Below are positions 1-8,779 of a DNA stretch of 64,000 nucleotides, piece by piece. This DNA is from JBGRQA01 sp041725895 (GTDB lineage Bacteria; Bacteroidota; Bacteroidia; Bacteroidales; Marinifilaceae), in NCBI GenBank assembly GCA_041725895.1, contig JBGRQA010000003.1:210490-274489 (forward strand). The letters are read 5' to 3'. The notes beneath the pieces were generated by a model. The model made no database searches. It worked only from the letters and a program-made list of their open reading frames with translations, and was not told the origin of the DNA. A program made the translations under genes and the position numbers. Within the stretch, counting starts at the first letter, position 1; every line of letters begins with the position of its first letter.

Positions 1-6
1 TACAAT

Positions 7-717
7 CTATTTCAAACGCCAGGTCAATGTCACCCGATCTGTCAATTCAATGGCATCTGGTTGTGTAAAAGCTTCCTCTCCACCCGTTTTCAAATTTGCC
101 ATAGATCTCTCCTCCATATACATCACTGGCCCCGGACGATAACCAGCGGCACCATATTCAATCTTGAGAATCCCATCCAAACTGGTACCGGAAGCTCCTG
201 CAATTACATTAGCTTTATTCATAGCATCAGTAACCGCTTCCTTAATCAATTTCGCTTCCGCATTCTTCAAGAGTTCAGGACTAAGTTTGAAGGCAGCATT
301 GTAATTGATGTCAACTCCTGAATTCCGAATAACTGTTAACAATTTATGAATTTCCTTCGAATCTGTACTTACCTGAAGTATCATACGATAATTTGAACGA
401 TACCCAACAACAACAGATTTTCCTCCGTGATAGCTTTTCTCCTCGTTCACCCTTTGAGCCAAATCTTTTACATCCAAAGTTTTTATTTTGGCCTCTTTTA
501 GTTCCTTTTTCAATTGATCCAACAATTGCAGATTTCTATCCACACTTTGCTTGTATTCCTTCTCCAGCGTAGAAATTTCAACATTCACTTCCATAATATC
601 AGGATACTGAAATATTTTACTTTCCCCCTCAACCCTGAGAGAAGGAACAGGCTGTTGGCTAAAAACAGATCCAACTAAAAATACCATTCCGCAAAATAAT
701 ACGAACCACTTTTTCAT
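7..717 (-). CDS. SIMPL-domain (DUF541) periplasmic/envelope protein
   Basis: A 236-residue protein with a clear N-terminal signal peptide (Lys-Lys start, hydrophobic core, cleavage near the Gln-Gln at 21-22). The rest fits the SIMPL/DUF541 family (the YggE-like group): an early V-E-G-E-S-K strand followed by a long helical insertion and the G-Y-R-S-N-Y segment near residue 105. The family is periplasmic or outer-membrane associated and its biochemical role is poorly defined, sometimes tied to oxidative stress. The gene is complete, with its stop at the very left edge of the window, and has no close partner in view. Length is normal for the family. The family call is reasonably secure; the function is not known. 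Confidence 0.8.
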   Translation of the reverse strand: MKKWFVLFCGMVFLVGSVFSQQPVPSLRVEGESKIFQYPDIMEVNVEISTLEKEYKQSVDRNLQLLDQLKKELKEAKIKTLDVKDLAQRVNEEKSYHGGKSVVVGYRSNYRMILQVSTDSKEIHKLLTVIRNSGVDINYNAAFKLSPELLKNAEAKLIKEAVTDAMNKANVIAGASGTSLDGILKIEYGAAGYRPGPVMYMEERSMANLKTGGEEAFTQPDAIELTDRVTLTWRLK

Positions 718-1187
718 AACCTTAAAATTTTAATTTATACTAACAGATGCCTTCGAACAGAAAAGCAACCATAATTTTACTCCTAATTCCGATAATTGAA
801 TTCTTAAATTATGAATTTACGGGAGCTGCACAAGAAGTACAACTTTTATACCAGAATACTTTCATCGTTCCACATTATGCATTAGTTTCCTCGTTCACCA
901 GTAAAACTCAACGATATAATCCCCCTCAAAAAATAAAAGGGGATTCCGGAACCAAACAGAACTTTCAAATCAAAAGTTATGATTTGGAAAGCAGGAAATG
1001 GTTGCGTGGAAAAAATGAAAAAAATCTAACTCTTTTAAAAAGCAAATAGGTTTTTCCAGAAGAAAAAAGAAACGCAAATTTGAATCCCTGATCAAGCCAG
1101 CATGAAATAAAGATTTTTCCGATGTATGATTCAATACTTTAGCATCAGTTCTATCAAGATTCTCTATCAAGAGATAGATATTTTTGA

Positions 1188-1219
1188 TTTGATACCACTA
1201 GGAATTGTATTTACTTTCG
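1188..1219 (+). promoter_or_regulatory. Bacteroidota-type promoter with no gene downstream
   Basis: TTTG at 1188-1191, a 20-nt spacer and TACTTTCG at 1212-1219 match the phylum's TTTG-N19-21-TAnnTTTG promoter pattern with one mismatch. Transcription would start near 1226 on the plus strand. The next plus-strand gene begins only at 2147, and a strong terminator lies at 1287-1317, so the natural product is a short RNA. Confidence 0.5.
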
Positions 1220-1225
1220 CCCTGC

Positions 1226-1318
1226 AATCGAAATATCCAAAGAGGAATCTTTTTTAAATTTAGATTATACACGCAAATTATCGATGAAAAAAGCTGTTCT
1301 TTCCAGAACAGCTTTTTC
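1226..1318 (+). ncRNA. candidate small RNA of about 95 nt
   Basis: This interval is bounded by the promoter at 1188-1219 and the terminator at 1287-1317 and has no open reading frame of note. The body is A/U-rich and unstructured apart from the terminator hairpin, a layout common for regulatory small RNAs. I do not recognise a family. It could instead be the relic of a deleted gene. Confidence 0.35.
1287..1317. terminator. intrinsic terminator, bidirectional
   Basis: A perfect 13-bp stem (AAAAAGCTGTTCT paired with AGAACAGCTTTTT) with a 4-nt loop and T/A tracts on both sides. It lies about 100 nt beyond the stop of the leftward nitroreductase gene and ends the candidate plus-strand small RNA. 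Confidence 0.8.
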
Positions 1319-1414
1319 TATACTTCAAATTCTTATACTGAATACATTTTTCATGGTTATAAATCTTCCCTCGATTCATTTCCCAGAATAACCTCAAATC
1401 AGAAACAATAGAGT

Positions 1415-1993
1415 TTAATACATTTTCTTCCAATCTCCGTCAAAAACAATTTGATCTAAGGAACGTCGTACTCTGGGACCTCCTTCCATTTTTCGCATCT
1501 CCTCGGGTAGTATACTAGACTCTCCTTTGTAACCAACCGCAATCATCGTAACAATATCAAAATCTTCAGGGACACCAAAAATTTCACGGGCTTTTTCAGG
1601 GGAAAATCCTGCCATTTGGTGCAGATACAGATCCATACTCATGGCTTGCATAGACATATTACCGATAGCTAACCCCAGGTCATGGCGATGATGATGATTT
1701 TCATTCCCATTTCGAACAAACTTCTTCGATGCAAGAGTTAGAACAATCATGGGGGCAGTTTTCACCCACAATTGATTAAATTCTCCCAAACAGGACAATA
1801 ACTGATCATACCGTTCCGGATAATCTTTGGTCGCATAAACAAATCGCCAGGGTTGCTCATTATAACAAGATGCAGCTAATGATGCAGCTTCAAATAGCTT
1901 CTGAATCTTCTCCTCTTCAACAGGCCTGGAGTCAAACGCACGTGGACTCCATCGTTTATCAATTAATTTGTGTACTTCCAATTGATTTAACAT
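1415..1993 (-). CDS. nitroreductase family protein
   Basis: A 192-residue flavin (FMN) oxidoreductase of the nitroreductase fold. The N-terminal R-W-S-P-R-A-F motif and the A-A-S-x-x-A-S-x-x-N-E-Q-P-W-R-F segment are the usual FMN-phosphate-binding and active-site elements of this family, and the C-terminal G-Y-x-G region is present. It would use NAD(P)H to reduce quinones or nitro compounds in the cytosol; the natural substrate cannot be read from the sequence. The frame is open upstream to a TTG, but the first ATG at 1993 fits the family N-terminus best. It is monocistronic, followed by the hairpin at 1287-1317. The intergenic gap to the divergent metallophosphoesterase gene is short. Confidence 0.85.
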   Translation of the reverse strand: MLNQLEVHKLIDKRWSPRAFDSRPVEEEKIQKLFEAASLAASCYNEQPWRFVYATKDYPERYDQLLSCLGEFNQLWVKTAPMIVLTLASKKFVRNGNENHHHRHDLGLAIGNMSMQAMSMDLYLHQMAGFSPEKAREIFGVPEDFDIVTMIAVGYKGESSILPEEMRKMEGGPRVRRSLDQIVFDGDWKKMY

Positions 1994-2087
1994 GGTTTGC
2001 AATTTGAGTTCAACAATAATCCATTAGGAATCTTTAAGATAGACAATATTTTAACAATTTTTAAGGAGGAAAAAGTATTTATTTCCA

Positions 2088-2095
2088 TATATTTG
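2088..2095 (+). promoter_or_regulatory. promoter -7 element for the metallophosphoesterase gene
   Basis: TATATTTG at 2088-2095 is a perfect TAnnTTTG element about 50 nt before the ATG at 2147. No clear -33 TTTG is found at the right distance. Its position argues against the longer upstream TTG-initiated frame. Confidence 0.5.
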
Positions 2096-2146
2096 AATCA
2101 ATTTTTATTAAAAGTTGAAAATCAACACTTAGCCAAGCAAGAAAAT

Positions 2147-3409
2147 ATGAGAGCAAGTGTTTACCTACTAATCCCGTTGGCCCTGTTCATTCTTGTGGTC
2201 GATATTTATACCTACAGGGGGATTAACCCACTGATTAAGCGTATCAAACAAAGATGGATACGTACAGGGTTGCGATTTCTCTATTGGAGTATTTCGGTAT
2301 TTGCATTCCTTGCTTTCGTTCTATTCATGGTCAGAATCCCACATGTCAAACAAGCGGAAGCCTATGTATATGCAAGCTACTTGGTAGGGGGATTTTTCCT
2401 GTTCTATCTTCCCAAACTCACATTCATTCTTTTTGTTCTGGCAAAGGATATCGGAAGTTTTTTCCGATGGGGGATAAAACAATTCAATCGTAAAAAGGAA
2501 AAAAAAATACAATTTAAGTCGAGAAGGAAAATGCAGCGAGCGGAATTTTTGTATCAAATGGGGCTAATTTTAGCCGCCATTCCTTTTGCCTCTATACTCT
2601 ATGGGGTAACCAGAGGAAAATTCAATTACCGGGTGATGAAGGAAAAACTCGAATTTAAGAATCTCCCTAAATCTTTTAAAGGATTTAAAATTGTCCAAAT
2701 ATCTGACATGCATTTGGGCAGCTTCAATAAAAATTATGAGCCCATCGAAAAGGCTGTTGAATTGATCAATGAGCAGGAACCAGATTTGATCCTTTTTACC
2801 GGGGATCTTGTTAATAATTTTGCGGAAGAAACCGAGGGCTGGGCCCCGGTACTCAGTAAAATGAAAGCTCGCTACGGAAAATTTTCCATACTGGGAAACC
2901 ATGATTACGGGGATTACTCCCATTGGGCTTCTTCTGATGCCAAAGCGGCCAACCTGGAGGGCATTAAGAAAGCTCACCACGATTCCGGTTTCAGACTACT
3001 TCTGAACGAAGCCGAACCCATCCGGATTAATGGAGAAGAGATTGCCCTAATCGGAATTGAAAATTGGGGCCATCCTCCCTTCCCCCAATATGGGGATTTG
3101 AAAAAAGCTTCTAAGAATGTCAACAACATACCGTTTAAAATATTAATGAGCCACGATCCCTCCCACTGGGATGAAGAGGTTTTGAAAACTGATATTGACC
3201 TTACACTTGCGGGACATACCCATGGAATGCAATTCGGAATTGAACGAGCCGGCATCAAATGGAGTCCGGTACAGTACAAATACCCTCGTTGGGGGGGATT
3301 GTATAAGGAGGGAAAACAGTTTCTGTATGTGAACAGGGGATTTGGCTACATAGGTTTCCCTGGTAGAATTGGAATGCCACCGGAAATTACCCTTCTGGAA
3401 CTGAATTAA
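2147..3409 (+). CDS. membrane-anchored metallophosphoesterase
   Basis: A 420-residue protein with several hydrophobic segments in the first 160 residues, followed by a calcineurin-like phosphoesterase domain. The metal-binding motifs appear in order: S-D-M-H-L-G near 185, T-G-D-L-V near 215, G-N-H-D-Y near 255, a S-H-D-P segment, and G-H-T-H-G near 355. This is the layout of the YaeI-like membrane phosphoesterases, some of which cleave UDP-diacylglucosamine or related phosphodiesters. The substrate here is unknown. I start at the ATG at 2147 because the upstream in-frame extension (from a TTG at 1997) is low-complexity and overlaps the start of the divergent gene. A strong terminator follows directly after the stop. 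Confidence 0.88.
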   Translation: MRASVYLLIPLALFILVVDIYTYRGINPLIKRIKQRWIRTGLRFLYWSISVFAFLAFVLFMVRIPHVKQAEAYVYASYLVGGFFLFYLPKLTFILFVLAKDIGSFFRWGIKQFNRKKEKKIQFKSRRKMQRAEFLYQMGLILAAIPFASILYGVTRGKFNYRVMKEKLEFKNLPKSFKGFKIVQISDMHLGSFNKNYEPIEKAVELINEQEPDLILFTGDLVNNFAEETEGWAPVLSKMKARYGKFSILGNHDYGDYSHWASSDAKAANLEGIKKAHHDSGFRLLLNEAEPIRINGEEIALIGIENWGHPPFPQYGDLKKASKNVNNIPFKILMSHDPSHWDEEVLKTDIDLTLAGHTHGMQFGIERAGIKWSPVQYKYPRWGGLYKEGKQFLYVNRGFGYIGFPGRIGMPPEITLLELN

Positions 3410-3449
3410 ATAACAAAAGGCGAAGAGTATTCTTCGCCTTTTGTTATTT
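3408..3449. terminator. bidirectional intrinsic terminator
   Basis: A perfect 19-bp stem with a GTAT loop (GGCGAAGA paired with TCTTCGCC at its core), flanked by A- and T-rich arms. It sits between two convergent genes and can serve both. Confidence 0.9.
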
Positions 3450-3513
3450 ATAAACTCAAGTCAATTGAACTGCAGTTTCCCCAACTTCTATTTGAATCGT
3501 TGCAGACAAAAGA

Positions 3514-6500
3514 CTAATAGGAAGATAAATCGATACGAAGCAATAGCTTGGCAAAAACATCCTCTGCTCTGTCCTCATATCCCAACCGAATTCCTAAATC
3601 TACTGGAGCCGGAAAACGGAGGAAATGAACATCTGCATTCAATTCTACTCCAAAAGAGTTGGAGTATTGTTCAAATGAGATCAATGTTTCGTCCATTCCT
3701 GCATATTGTCCCTTCTCATATCCTCTGTCGTAAAACAAACTTGCTTTTATTCTTTTAAAGTAAGCCAAAGGACCAAGGTTCCAATCAGGGTAACAGATGG
3801 GGAATTTATAGTCGATTCCCACTGTGGCGATCTCTTCCCCCCAAAGATCCTGCATTCCTCGGGGACTATTGATCGTATTCGCAAATCGGGAATCAAAAGG
3901 ATCCCGTTTCTGGTACCCTCCATACAATTTCATACCATGATGCTTCACCAGGCCTGGGAAATACAATCGCGCTTCCCCGGACCATGATTCGCCTAAATCT
4001 GTATCACCCCATGGGGTATGACGGTAATTGAATTCCAATATTTGTCCCCAACGTGGCTGAAGATCCCTTGGAGCAGATTTCAATATATTATAGCCAAACA
4101 GCTGGTACTCCAATATATCTTGAGAGATATCCTTATCCTCCAGTCGATAGGTCCCTGGACTCTTATTGGGATCACGAGTATATAAAGCAAGAGGAACCGT
4201 TTCAAAATTAATCAAATGTTGCTGATTGTAGGTTATCTTTGGAATCATCCTACGTGAATACTTCCCTCGCGAAAAATTGAACGGAAAACTAATACTGTTC
4301 TCCCACTCCCACTGCGACCAGGATCTTTGAACCTGAATGGTATCCAACTCACCATTATCAACTCGCTCTGCGCGTGTAAAGAAGGTAATGTCCCGATCTC
4401 CATAAGTAAACTTAGAATCAATTATTGGGAACCACCGGCGATAGGAAAAATTCACATAGTATTGTCCCTTGTCGAAGCCCTGCTCCCTTCGGTACCCAAC
4501 AGTAGCCAAAAGAGTATTCAACTTATTTTGGGTTGCAACGGAAACTCCAATATCTGTTTCCTGTTCCAAACCATCTACAAAGGCAGGAGCCCAACTATGA
4601 AAATTGAACAGATGTGCAATTCTGGAGTACCGTTTGCTTTCGTATTTTTTTTCGGGCAAAGAATCCGGATTCAGCACCCAACCTTCCTGAGATGACAATA
4701 ACTCTGCCAATTCAAACGGCCTCACTTGCTGATCCCATTCCTCCCACTTTTCGGGTTGCAAATCAATTTTCGCAATTCTGTACCCTTCCGAACTATAATC
4801 GGCGTAAAGCATCCGATTTCCATCAGAACTAATATGGGCATCCCGTGCTCCAAAACGAGACGAGGTTACCCTAAAAATCTTACCATCTTTCCTCTCATAG
4901 GCATAAATGTTATCGATTCCATTGTAGGCCGCAGTGTAAAAGATGTATTTGGAAGTCACGCGTGGCTGTGCAATTTCTGAATATCCAGGAGAAACAATCT
5001 CCTCCGAGTGCCCTGTTGCAATTTCTCCGCGAACCATTCGCTTCCCCTTACCATCCAAGACAAAAGCAATATAGTGATCCTTTCCATCCCATTGTGGTGT
5101 TAGCAAGGTTTGCCCCACCTTACCATCCAATCTTTTGATTAACTGATGGGTTTGAGAATCCAAAATTACAATATTACAAGCGCCCTCCCACGTTGTTTCA
5201 ACAGCCATAATTTGACCACCATCAGAAGAAAATACAGGAGCAAACAAGTTAGACGAAAATTTGATAACCTGATGCTTTTGACGCCTGGTATCATAGATAA
5301 CAAGTTTAGCTTTATCGCCATGTTCCCAACGCAGGTGATCAAAATTCTCCGCCCAAATCATTAGGCCATTCCTATAATCAAAACTGCTACCAAAATCGTA
5401 ACCAGGCATAAACAAGCGTTCTTCCTTTCCATCCCCATCCAAAGTTATAAACTGCCCAGCATCAGCCAAACCTTCCTTTTGACAAATTACGATATCATTC
5501 TCTCCGAAATGAGGAAACCGGTAACCGGTGTAAACTTTCAGATCTGGGCTAAGTTTTTCAAAGGTACTTGGTCTTATGGAGTCGTCCTGCTGTTTCCAAA
5601 GAAGGGCCAACTCAGTAATATTATCCTGATAAAGTATTTTTTTTCCATCCAAGGGAGTTTTTTCATCTTGTCCAGCAACCACACCAAATCGTTCCTTCCG
5701 TTTATGTAGAACTGTGGAACGATTTGCCTGTATGCCCTTTTTGATACCTCGGGAAAAAGGAGTAATCCCAAGTGGGTTTCGTCCAACCTGGTTTAGCATT
5801 CCTTCCCACAATTGAGGACCATAATTCTTACGCCCCATAGCCACGAGGTAGTATCCTAACTTATACCTATTGGTCACAAAATCCCGGTAGGAACCCAAAG
5901 CTGCTTTGTCGTAACTATAGCTCCCTTTTTCGAGAAGTTGAGCCCTTAGTTCCTGCTCAAAGAATGGCAATCGCCCTCGCCCTGAATTACTCATTCCCGT
6001 TTCTGCACACACTGCATCGCCCTCCATAAACCACGGAGGAATATACAAACCAACTACAGCGGCAGTAGCCTGTTCTCCGAAAAGAACATTCAAAAAACGT
6101 GTAAAGCCTTGCTGCACCTTATCCATTTGAATAACATGCCTAAACTCATGAATGGCCAACTGATCAAGCCATTTCTGAGGAAAAGAAGTTTGGGGGGGCG
6201 TGGTATACAACTCCATTTTTTTAGGGGCCCAAGCCACCAATCCATTCGATGTAGCTCCCCGAGAATGAAGTAAAATGGAAAACTGTCTACTTCTATGATT
6301 CAAACTTGCACCTACTTTATCGTAGAGTGCTTCGAAAACATTCGCAAGATACTGCCCCTTTGCTTCGTATTCAGAAGGAAATATCAGTTGAAAATGCTCC
6401 GTATTGATTTGTCTCCACTTAATACATGCAGGATCCTGTCCTGTACTAAAATATTGGGCATTCAAAGGAGAAAAAAAACAGGTAAAAATAGTCACAAGGA

Positions 6501-6525
6501 ATAAAAACCTAATGCAAAACTTCAT
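3514..6525 (-). CDS. large secreted protein: gluzincin-like peptidase + TolB-like propeller + predicted outer-membrane barrel
   Basis: About 1003 residues with a signal peptide. The first 220 residues hold a peptidase-MA-like segment: an H-E-F-R-H zinc motif (in A-I-H-E-F-R-H-V) and a downstream P-P-W-F-M-E-G-D-A that can supply the third ligand. Residues of roughly 290-640 contain repeated S-D-G-x-x-I/M blocks typical of TolB/PD40 beta-propellers. The last 330 residues are rich in alternating aromatic beta strands (Y-G-G-Y-x-K-R-D-P, R-G-M-Q-D-L-W-G, final L-R-I-D-L-S-S-Y), which suggests a BamA/surface-antigen-type barrel at the C-terminus. I start at the second Met (6525), which leads directly into the signal peptide. 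Location is probably the outer membrane; the substrate is unknown. It is flanked by hairpins and stands alone. Confidence 0.75.
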   Translation of the reverse strand: MKFCIRFLFLVTIFTCFFSPLNAQYFSTGQDPACIKWRQINTEHFQLIFPSEYEAKGQYLANVFEALYDKVGASLNHRSRQFSILLHSRGATSNGLVAWAPKKMELYTTPPQTSFPQKWLDQLAIHEFRHVIQMDKVQQGFTRFLNVLFGEQATAAVVGLYIPPWFMEGDAVCAETGMSNSGRGRLPFFEQELRAQLLEKGSYSYDKAALGSYRDFVTNRYKLGYYLVAMGRKNYGPQLWEGMLNQVGRNPLGITPFSRGIKKGIQANRSTVLHKRKERFGVVAGQDEKTPLDGKKILYQDNITELALLWKQQDDSIRPSTFEKLSPDLKVYTGYRFPHFGENDIVICQKEGLADAGQFITLDGDGKEERLFMPGYDFGSSFDYRNGLMIWAENFDHLRWEHGDKAKLVIYDTRRQKHQVIKFSSNLFAPVFSSDGGQIMAVETTWEGACNIVILDSQTHQLIKRLDGKVGQTLLTPQWDGKDHYIAFVLDGKGKRMVRGEIATGHSEEIVSPGYSEIAQPRVTSKYIFYTAAYNGIDNIYAYERKDGKIFRVTSSRFGARDAHISSDGNRMLYADYSSEGYRIAKIDLQPEKWEEWDQQVRPFELAELLSSQEGWVLNPDSLPEKKYESKRYSRIAHLFNFHSWAPAFVDGLEQETDIGVSVATQNKLNTLLATVGYRREQGFDKGQYYVNFSYRRWFPIIDSKFTYGDRDITFFTRAERVDNGELDTIQVQRSWSQWEWENSISFPFNFSRGKYSRRMIPKITYNQQHLINFETVPLALYTRDPNKSPGTYRLEDKDISQDILEYQLFGYNILKSAPRDLQPRWGQILEFNYRHTPWGDTDLGESWSGEARLYFPGLVKHHGMKLYGGYQKRDPFDSRFANTINSPRGMQDLWGEEIATVGIDYKFPICYPDWNLGPLAYFKRIKASLFYDRGYEKGQYAGMDETLISFEQYSNSFGVELNADVHFLRFPAPVDLGIRLGYEDRAEDVFAKLLLRIDLSSY

Positions 6526-6639
6526 AGATCGTCTTTTTGGATTTAGCATCCTAAAGTAATGAAAAATAGTAAAAGTAGTAGTTGTATGTTACCATAAAAT
6601 AAGATACTCAGTATTCATTTCATTCAATAAGAGGGAACA

Positions 6640-6670
6640 AAAAAGCTGCTGAAACAATCATTTCAGCAGC
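6640..6670 (-). terminator. intrinsic terminator of the LicD-family gene
   Basis: A perfect 10-bp stem (GCTGCTGAAA paired with TTTCAGCAGC, 6-nt loop) at 6645-6670, followed on the minus strand by a run of T. It lies about 30 nt past the stop of the LicD gene. Confidence 0.85.
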
Positions 6671-6698
6671 CTGCAAATATAAAAATACCACGGTAAGC

Positions 6699-7547
6699 TT
6701 ATGCGTTCAATGGCTGATAGGTCAAAGTGTCGGGATGATTACAACGGGTAAAAGGAAGAATCTTTGCAGCATGGACAACCCTTTCCTTTTCAGGAGGCAC
6801 TTGCATATAATCTCCATACATTTGTGTCAAATAAGCATGACAATTATTGGGGCATGAGAACTCACCATCCTCAAACTTTATTCGCTTAAGCGGAAAAACA
6901 GCATCACTATCAAAACAGAAAAACATCAAAGTTATATCTAAGCCCGTTGCAACTTTATTCTCCTTCCCCTTACTGTATGAATTAATAATCCATTTTTTCA
7001 TTCTATTATAACCAAACAATTTGACTGGCACCAGAGACAATATATTGAAGAAAGGATAAAATTTTCGTACCCATTTATTAGGAGCAAATTTAAACCTTCT
7101 GTTCAGAATTAATTTGGGCCAAATAAAATCCTTCCGAACCAAATCGTAAGGAAAAATGTCTATGAAAATCCCCTGATGATAATCAACATTTCGACCCAGC
7201 TCCGATCGTTGAACCAAAGTACTATACTTATCCCGTAACTTAATCCATCGCCATTTACAATTATTGACAGATCCTTTCATCTGAAAATGGATATCATCAG
7301 GCAATTCATCTTCCAATATTTCAATAAATCGTTCATAGTCCTTCCGGGGCATCCCAATATCCAAGTCGTCATCCCAGGGAATAAAACCTTCGTGCCTTAC
7401 TGCTCCTAATAATGTACCAGTATCAATCCAATAATTTAAATTGTGTTTTTTGCAGATACGATCCACAACTTTTAACATACGTAACATCACAAGCTGAGCC
7501 TGCCGCAACGCAGTTTCTCCTCTCTCCCGGTTATCCTTCAACTCCAT
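6699..7547 (-). CDS. LicD-family phosphoryl-headgroup transferase
   Basis: A 282-residue protein with the LicD nucleotidyltransferase-fold signature: W-I-D-T-G-T-L-L-G near 40-48 and W-D-D-D-L-D-I-G at 58-65. These acidic residues bind metal. Family members move a phosphorylated headgroup from a CDP donor onto a sugar: LicD1 of Haemophilus transfers phosphocholine, and the mammalian LicD-related fukutin and FKRP transfer ribitol-5-phosphate. No choline-uptake or choline-kinase gene is in view, while a CDP-ribitol-type synthase lies 1.2 kb away, so a polyol phosphate (or phosphonate) donor is my inference. The in-frame Met at 7580 is rejected because a perfect -7 box at 7589-7582 would start transcription inside that extension; 7547 leaves a leader of about 30 nt. 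Confidence 0.82.
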   Translation of the reverse strand: MELKDNRERGETALRQAQLVMLRMLKVVDRICKKHNLNYWIDTGTLLGAVRHEGFIPWDDDLDIGMPRKDYERFIEILEDELPDDIHFQMKGSVNNCKWRWIKLRDKYSTLVQRSELGRNVDYHQGIFIDIFPYDLVRKDFIWPKLILNRRFKFAPNKWVRKFYPFFNILSLVPVKLFGYNRMKKWIINSYSKGKENKVATGLDITLMFFCFDSDAVFPLKRIKFEDGEFSCPNNCHAYLTQMYGDYMQVPPEKERVVHAAKILPFTRCNHPDTLTYQPLNA

Positions 7548-7581
7548 AGTATAGTCTTTCTTTGGTATTGGAAATAGCATG

Positions 7582-7589
7582 CAAATATA
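7582..7589 (-). promoter_or_regulatory. promoter -7 element of the LicD gene
   Basis: On the minus strand this reads TATATTTG, a perfect TAnnTTTG box. Initiation would fall near 7576, which decides the start of the LicD protein at 7547 rather than 7580. No good -33 TTTG is visible. Confidence 0.5.
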
Positions 7590-7792
7590 AGTAAAGAATA
7601 AGGGAATGTATGAGCGGCCCTTAGAATCACCTGAAACAAGACGATTTTATTACTAACAATATCATTCACCCTTAATCAAATTAACTCCCTGATTCCTATC
7701 ACATCTACTCAATCACATATGCCTTTCACAAACACCACCCCTTCAAATCTCCTATTAATCTGACTCTTACAAAACTACCCTTGAAAAAAAGA

Positions 7793-7800
7793 TACTTTTG
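7793..7800 (+). promoter_or_regulatory. promoter -7 element of the methionine aminopeptidase gene
   Basis: TACTTTTG at 7793-7800 fits TAnnTTTG. It lies about 72 nt before the ATG at 7873, in the divergent gap between this gene and the LicD gene. The -33 element is poor (TTAC at 7767-7770). Confidence 0.4.
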
Positions 7801-7872
7801 CCCCAAAAATCTTGCATAATTCAATTGCATTGCAGACCTTTGATCATTCTTTATTTAGAACAAATTTAAAGT

Positions 7873-8652
7873 ATGAGTAAGATCATTATAAAAACACCGG
7901 AACAAATTGAGGGAATAAGAAAAAGCTCTCAGCTAGCCGGAAATACTCTTAAATTCATCAGTGACTACGTAGAGGAAGGTGTAAGCACCCTGCGCTTAAA
8001 TGATTTAATAGAGGAATACATTAGGGACAATGGAGCGATTCCTGCGCCCCTGAATTATCACGGATTTCCAAAAGCTTGCTGTATTTCACTTAATGATGTT
8101 ATATGCCATGGTATTCCCGATAACAAAACCATATTGAAAGATGGAGACATCTTAAATGTTGATGTAACGACCATTCTGGATGGCTACTACGGAGATACCA
8201 GTACCATGTTTACTATTGGTGATATTTCCGAAAAAGCTGCAAAGCTAGTGGAAGATACAGAACATGCCTTATACCTGGGGATTGAACAAGTAAAACCGGA
8301 GAATGCATTTGGTAACATCGGATTCTCTATTGCACGCTTTGCCAAAGCAAGAAAATACAGCGTCGTTTACGAGTTTTGTGGGCACGGTATCGGTCTGGAT
8401 TTCCATGAAGCGCCACAAGTTGATCACATCGCACAACGCAACTCCGGCCCAATCATGAAACCGGGTATGACTTTCACGATAGAGCCAATGATTAATATGG
8501 GGAAAGCCCGAGCCGTTATTGACAAAAAAGATGGATGGACTGCCCGAACCATCGACAAGAAACTCTCTGCACAGTTCGAACACACCATTCTGGTTACAAA
8601 AGATGGGTACGAAATTCTGACGGATGTAGGAGAATATGATATTTTCAAATAA
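7873..8652 (+). CDS. map: methionine aminopeptidase, type I
   Basis: A 259-residue pita-bread metallopeptidase that removes the initiator methionine from new proteins in the cytosol. All expected residues are present: His79, metal ligands Asp97 (V-D-V-T), Asp108 (Y-G-D-T-S), His171 (C-G-H-G-I-G), Glu204 (T-I-E-P-M) and Glu236 (F-E-H-T). Length is standard for the short type I enzyme without the N-terminal zinc-finger extension. Many Bacteroidota keep another copy in the ribosomal-protein operon; whether this one is a second copy cannot be told from the window. It is monocistronic with its own terminator. Confidence 0.95.
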   Translation: MSKIIIKTPEQIEGIRKSSQLAGNTLKFISDYVEEGVSTLRLNDLIEEYIRDNGAIPAPLNYHGFPKACCISLNDVICHGIPDNKTILKDGDILNVDVTTILDGYYGDTSTMFTIGDISEKAAKLVEDTEHALYLGIEQVKPENAFGNIGFSIARFAKARKYSVVYEFCGHGIGLDFHEAPQVDHIAQRNSGPIMKPGMTFTIEPMINMGKARAVIDKKDGWTARTIDKKLSAQFEHTILVTKDGYEILTDVGEYDIFK

Positions 8653-8680
8653 AGAGAGGCCTTTGAGCCTCTTTTTTTTT
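8653..8680 (+). terminator. intrinsic terminator after map
   Basis: The stem AGAGGC/GCCTCT with a 6-nt loop is followed by ten T, directly after the map stop codon. Confidence 0.88.
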
Positions 8681-8706
8681 GCCCTATTGCGTCTTGTGAC
8701 AAAAAG

Positions 8707-8737
8707 TTTCGTTTGTCCATTATTTCTAGTAAATTCG
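8707..8737 (+). promoter_or_regulatory. promoter for the cytidylyltransferase/reductase gene
   Basis: TTTC at 8707-8710, a 19-nt spacer and TAAATTCG at 8730-8737 match the Bacteroidota promoter with one mismatch in each box. It lies just past the map terminator and about 40 nt before the ATG at 8780. Confidence 0.45.
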
Positions 8738-8779
8738 CACGCAGGGTGATTCCCATTATCAAAATGAAACAATAATAGA

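Larger units (their letters stand above)
718..1414. other. gene-free interval with a candidate small RNA
   Basis: No convincing protein gene lies here. A 100-codon plus-strand frame beginning near 747 has no family features and biased, low-complexity content, so I leave it out. The right half holds a well-formed Bacteroidota promoter (1188-1219) and a strong hairpin terminator (1287-1317), described separately. The left half is AT-rich and otherwise featureless. Confidence 0.6.

Noticed and set aside
747..1049. 100-codon plus-strand open frame
   Set aside because: No family features, AT-driven composition, no promoter box or ribosome site, and no partner gene.
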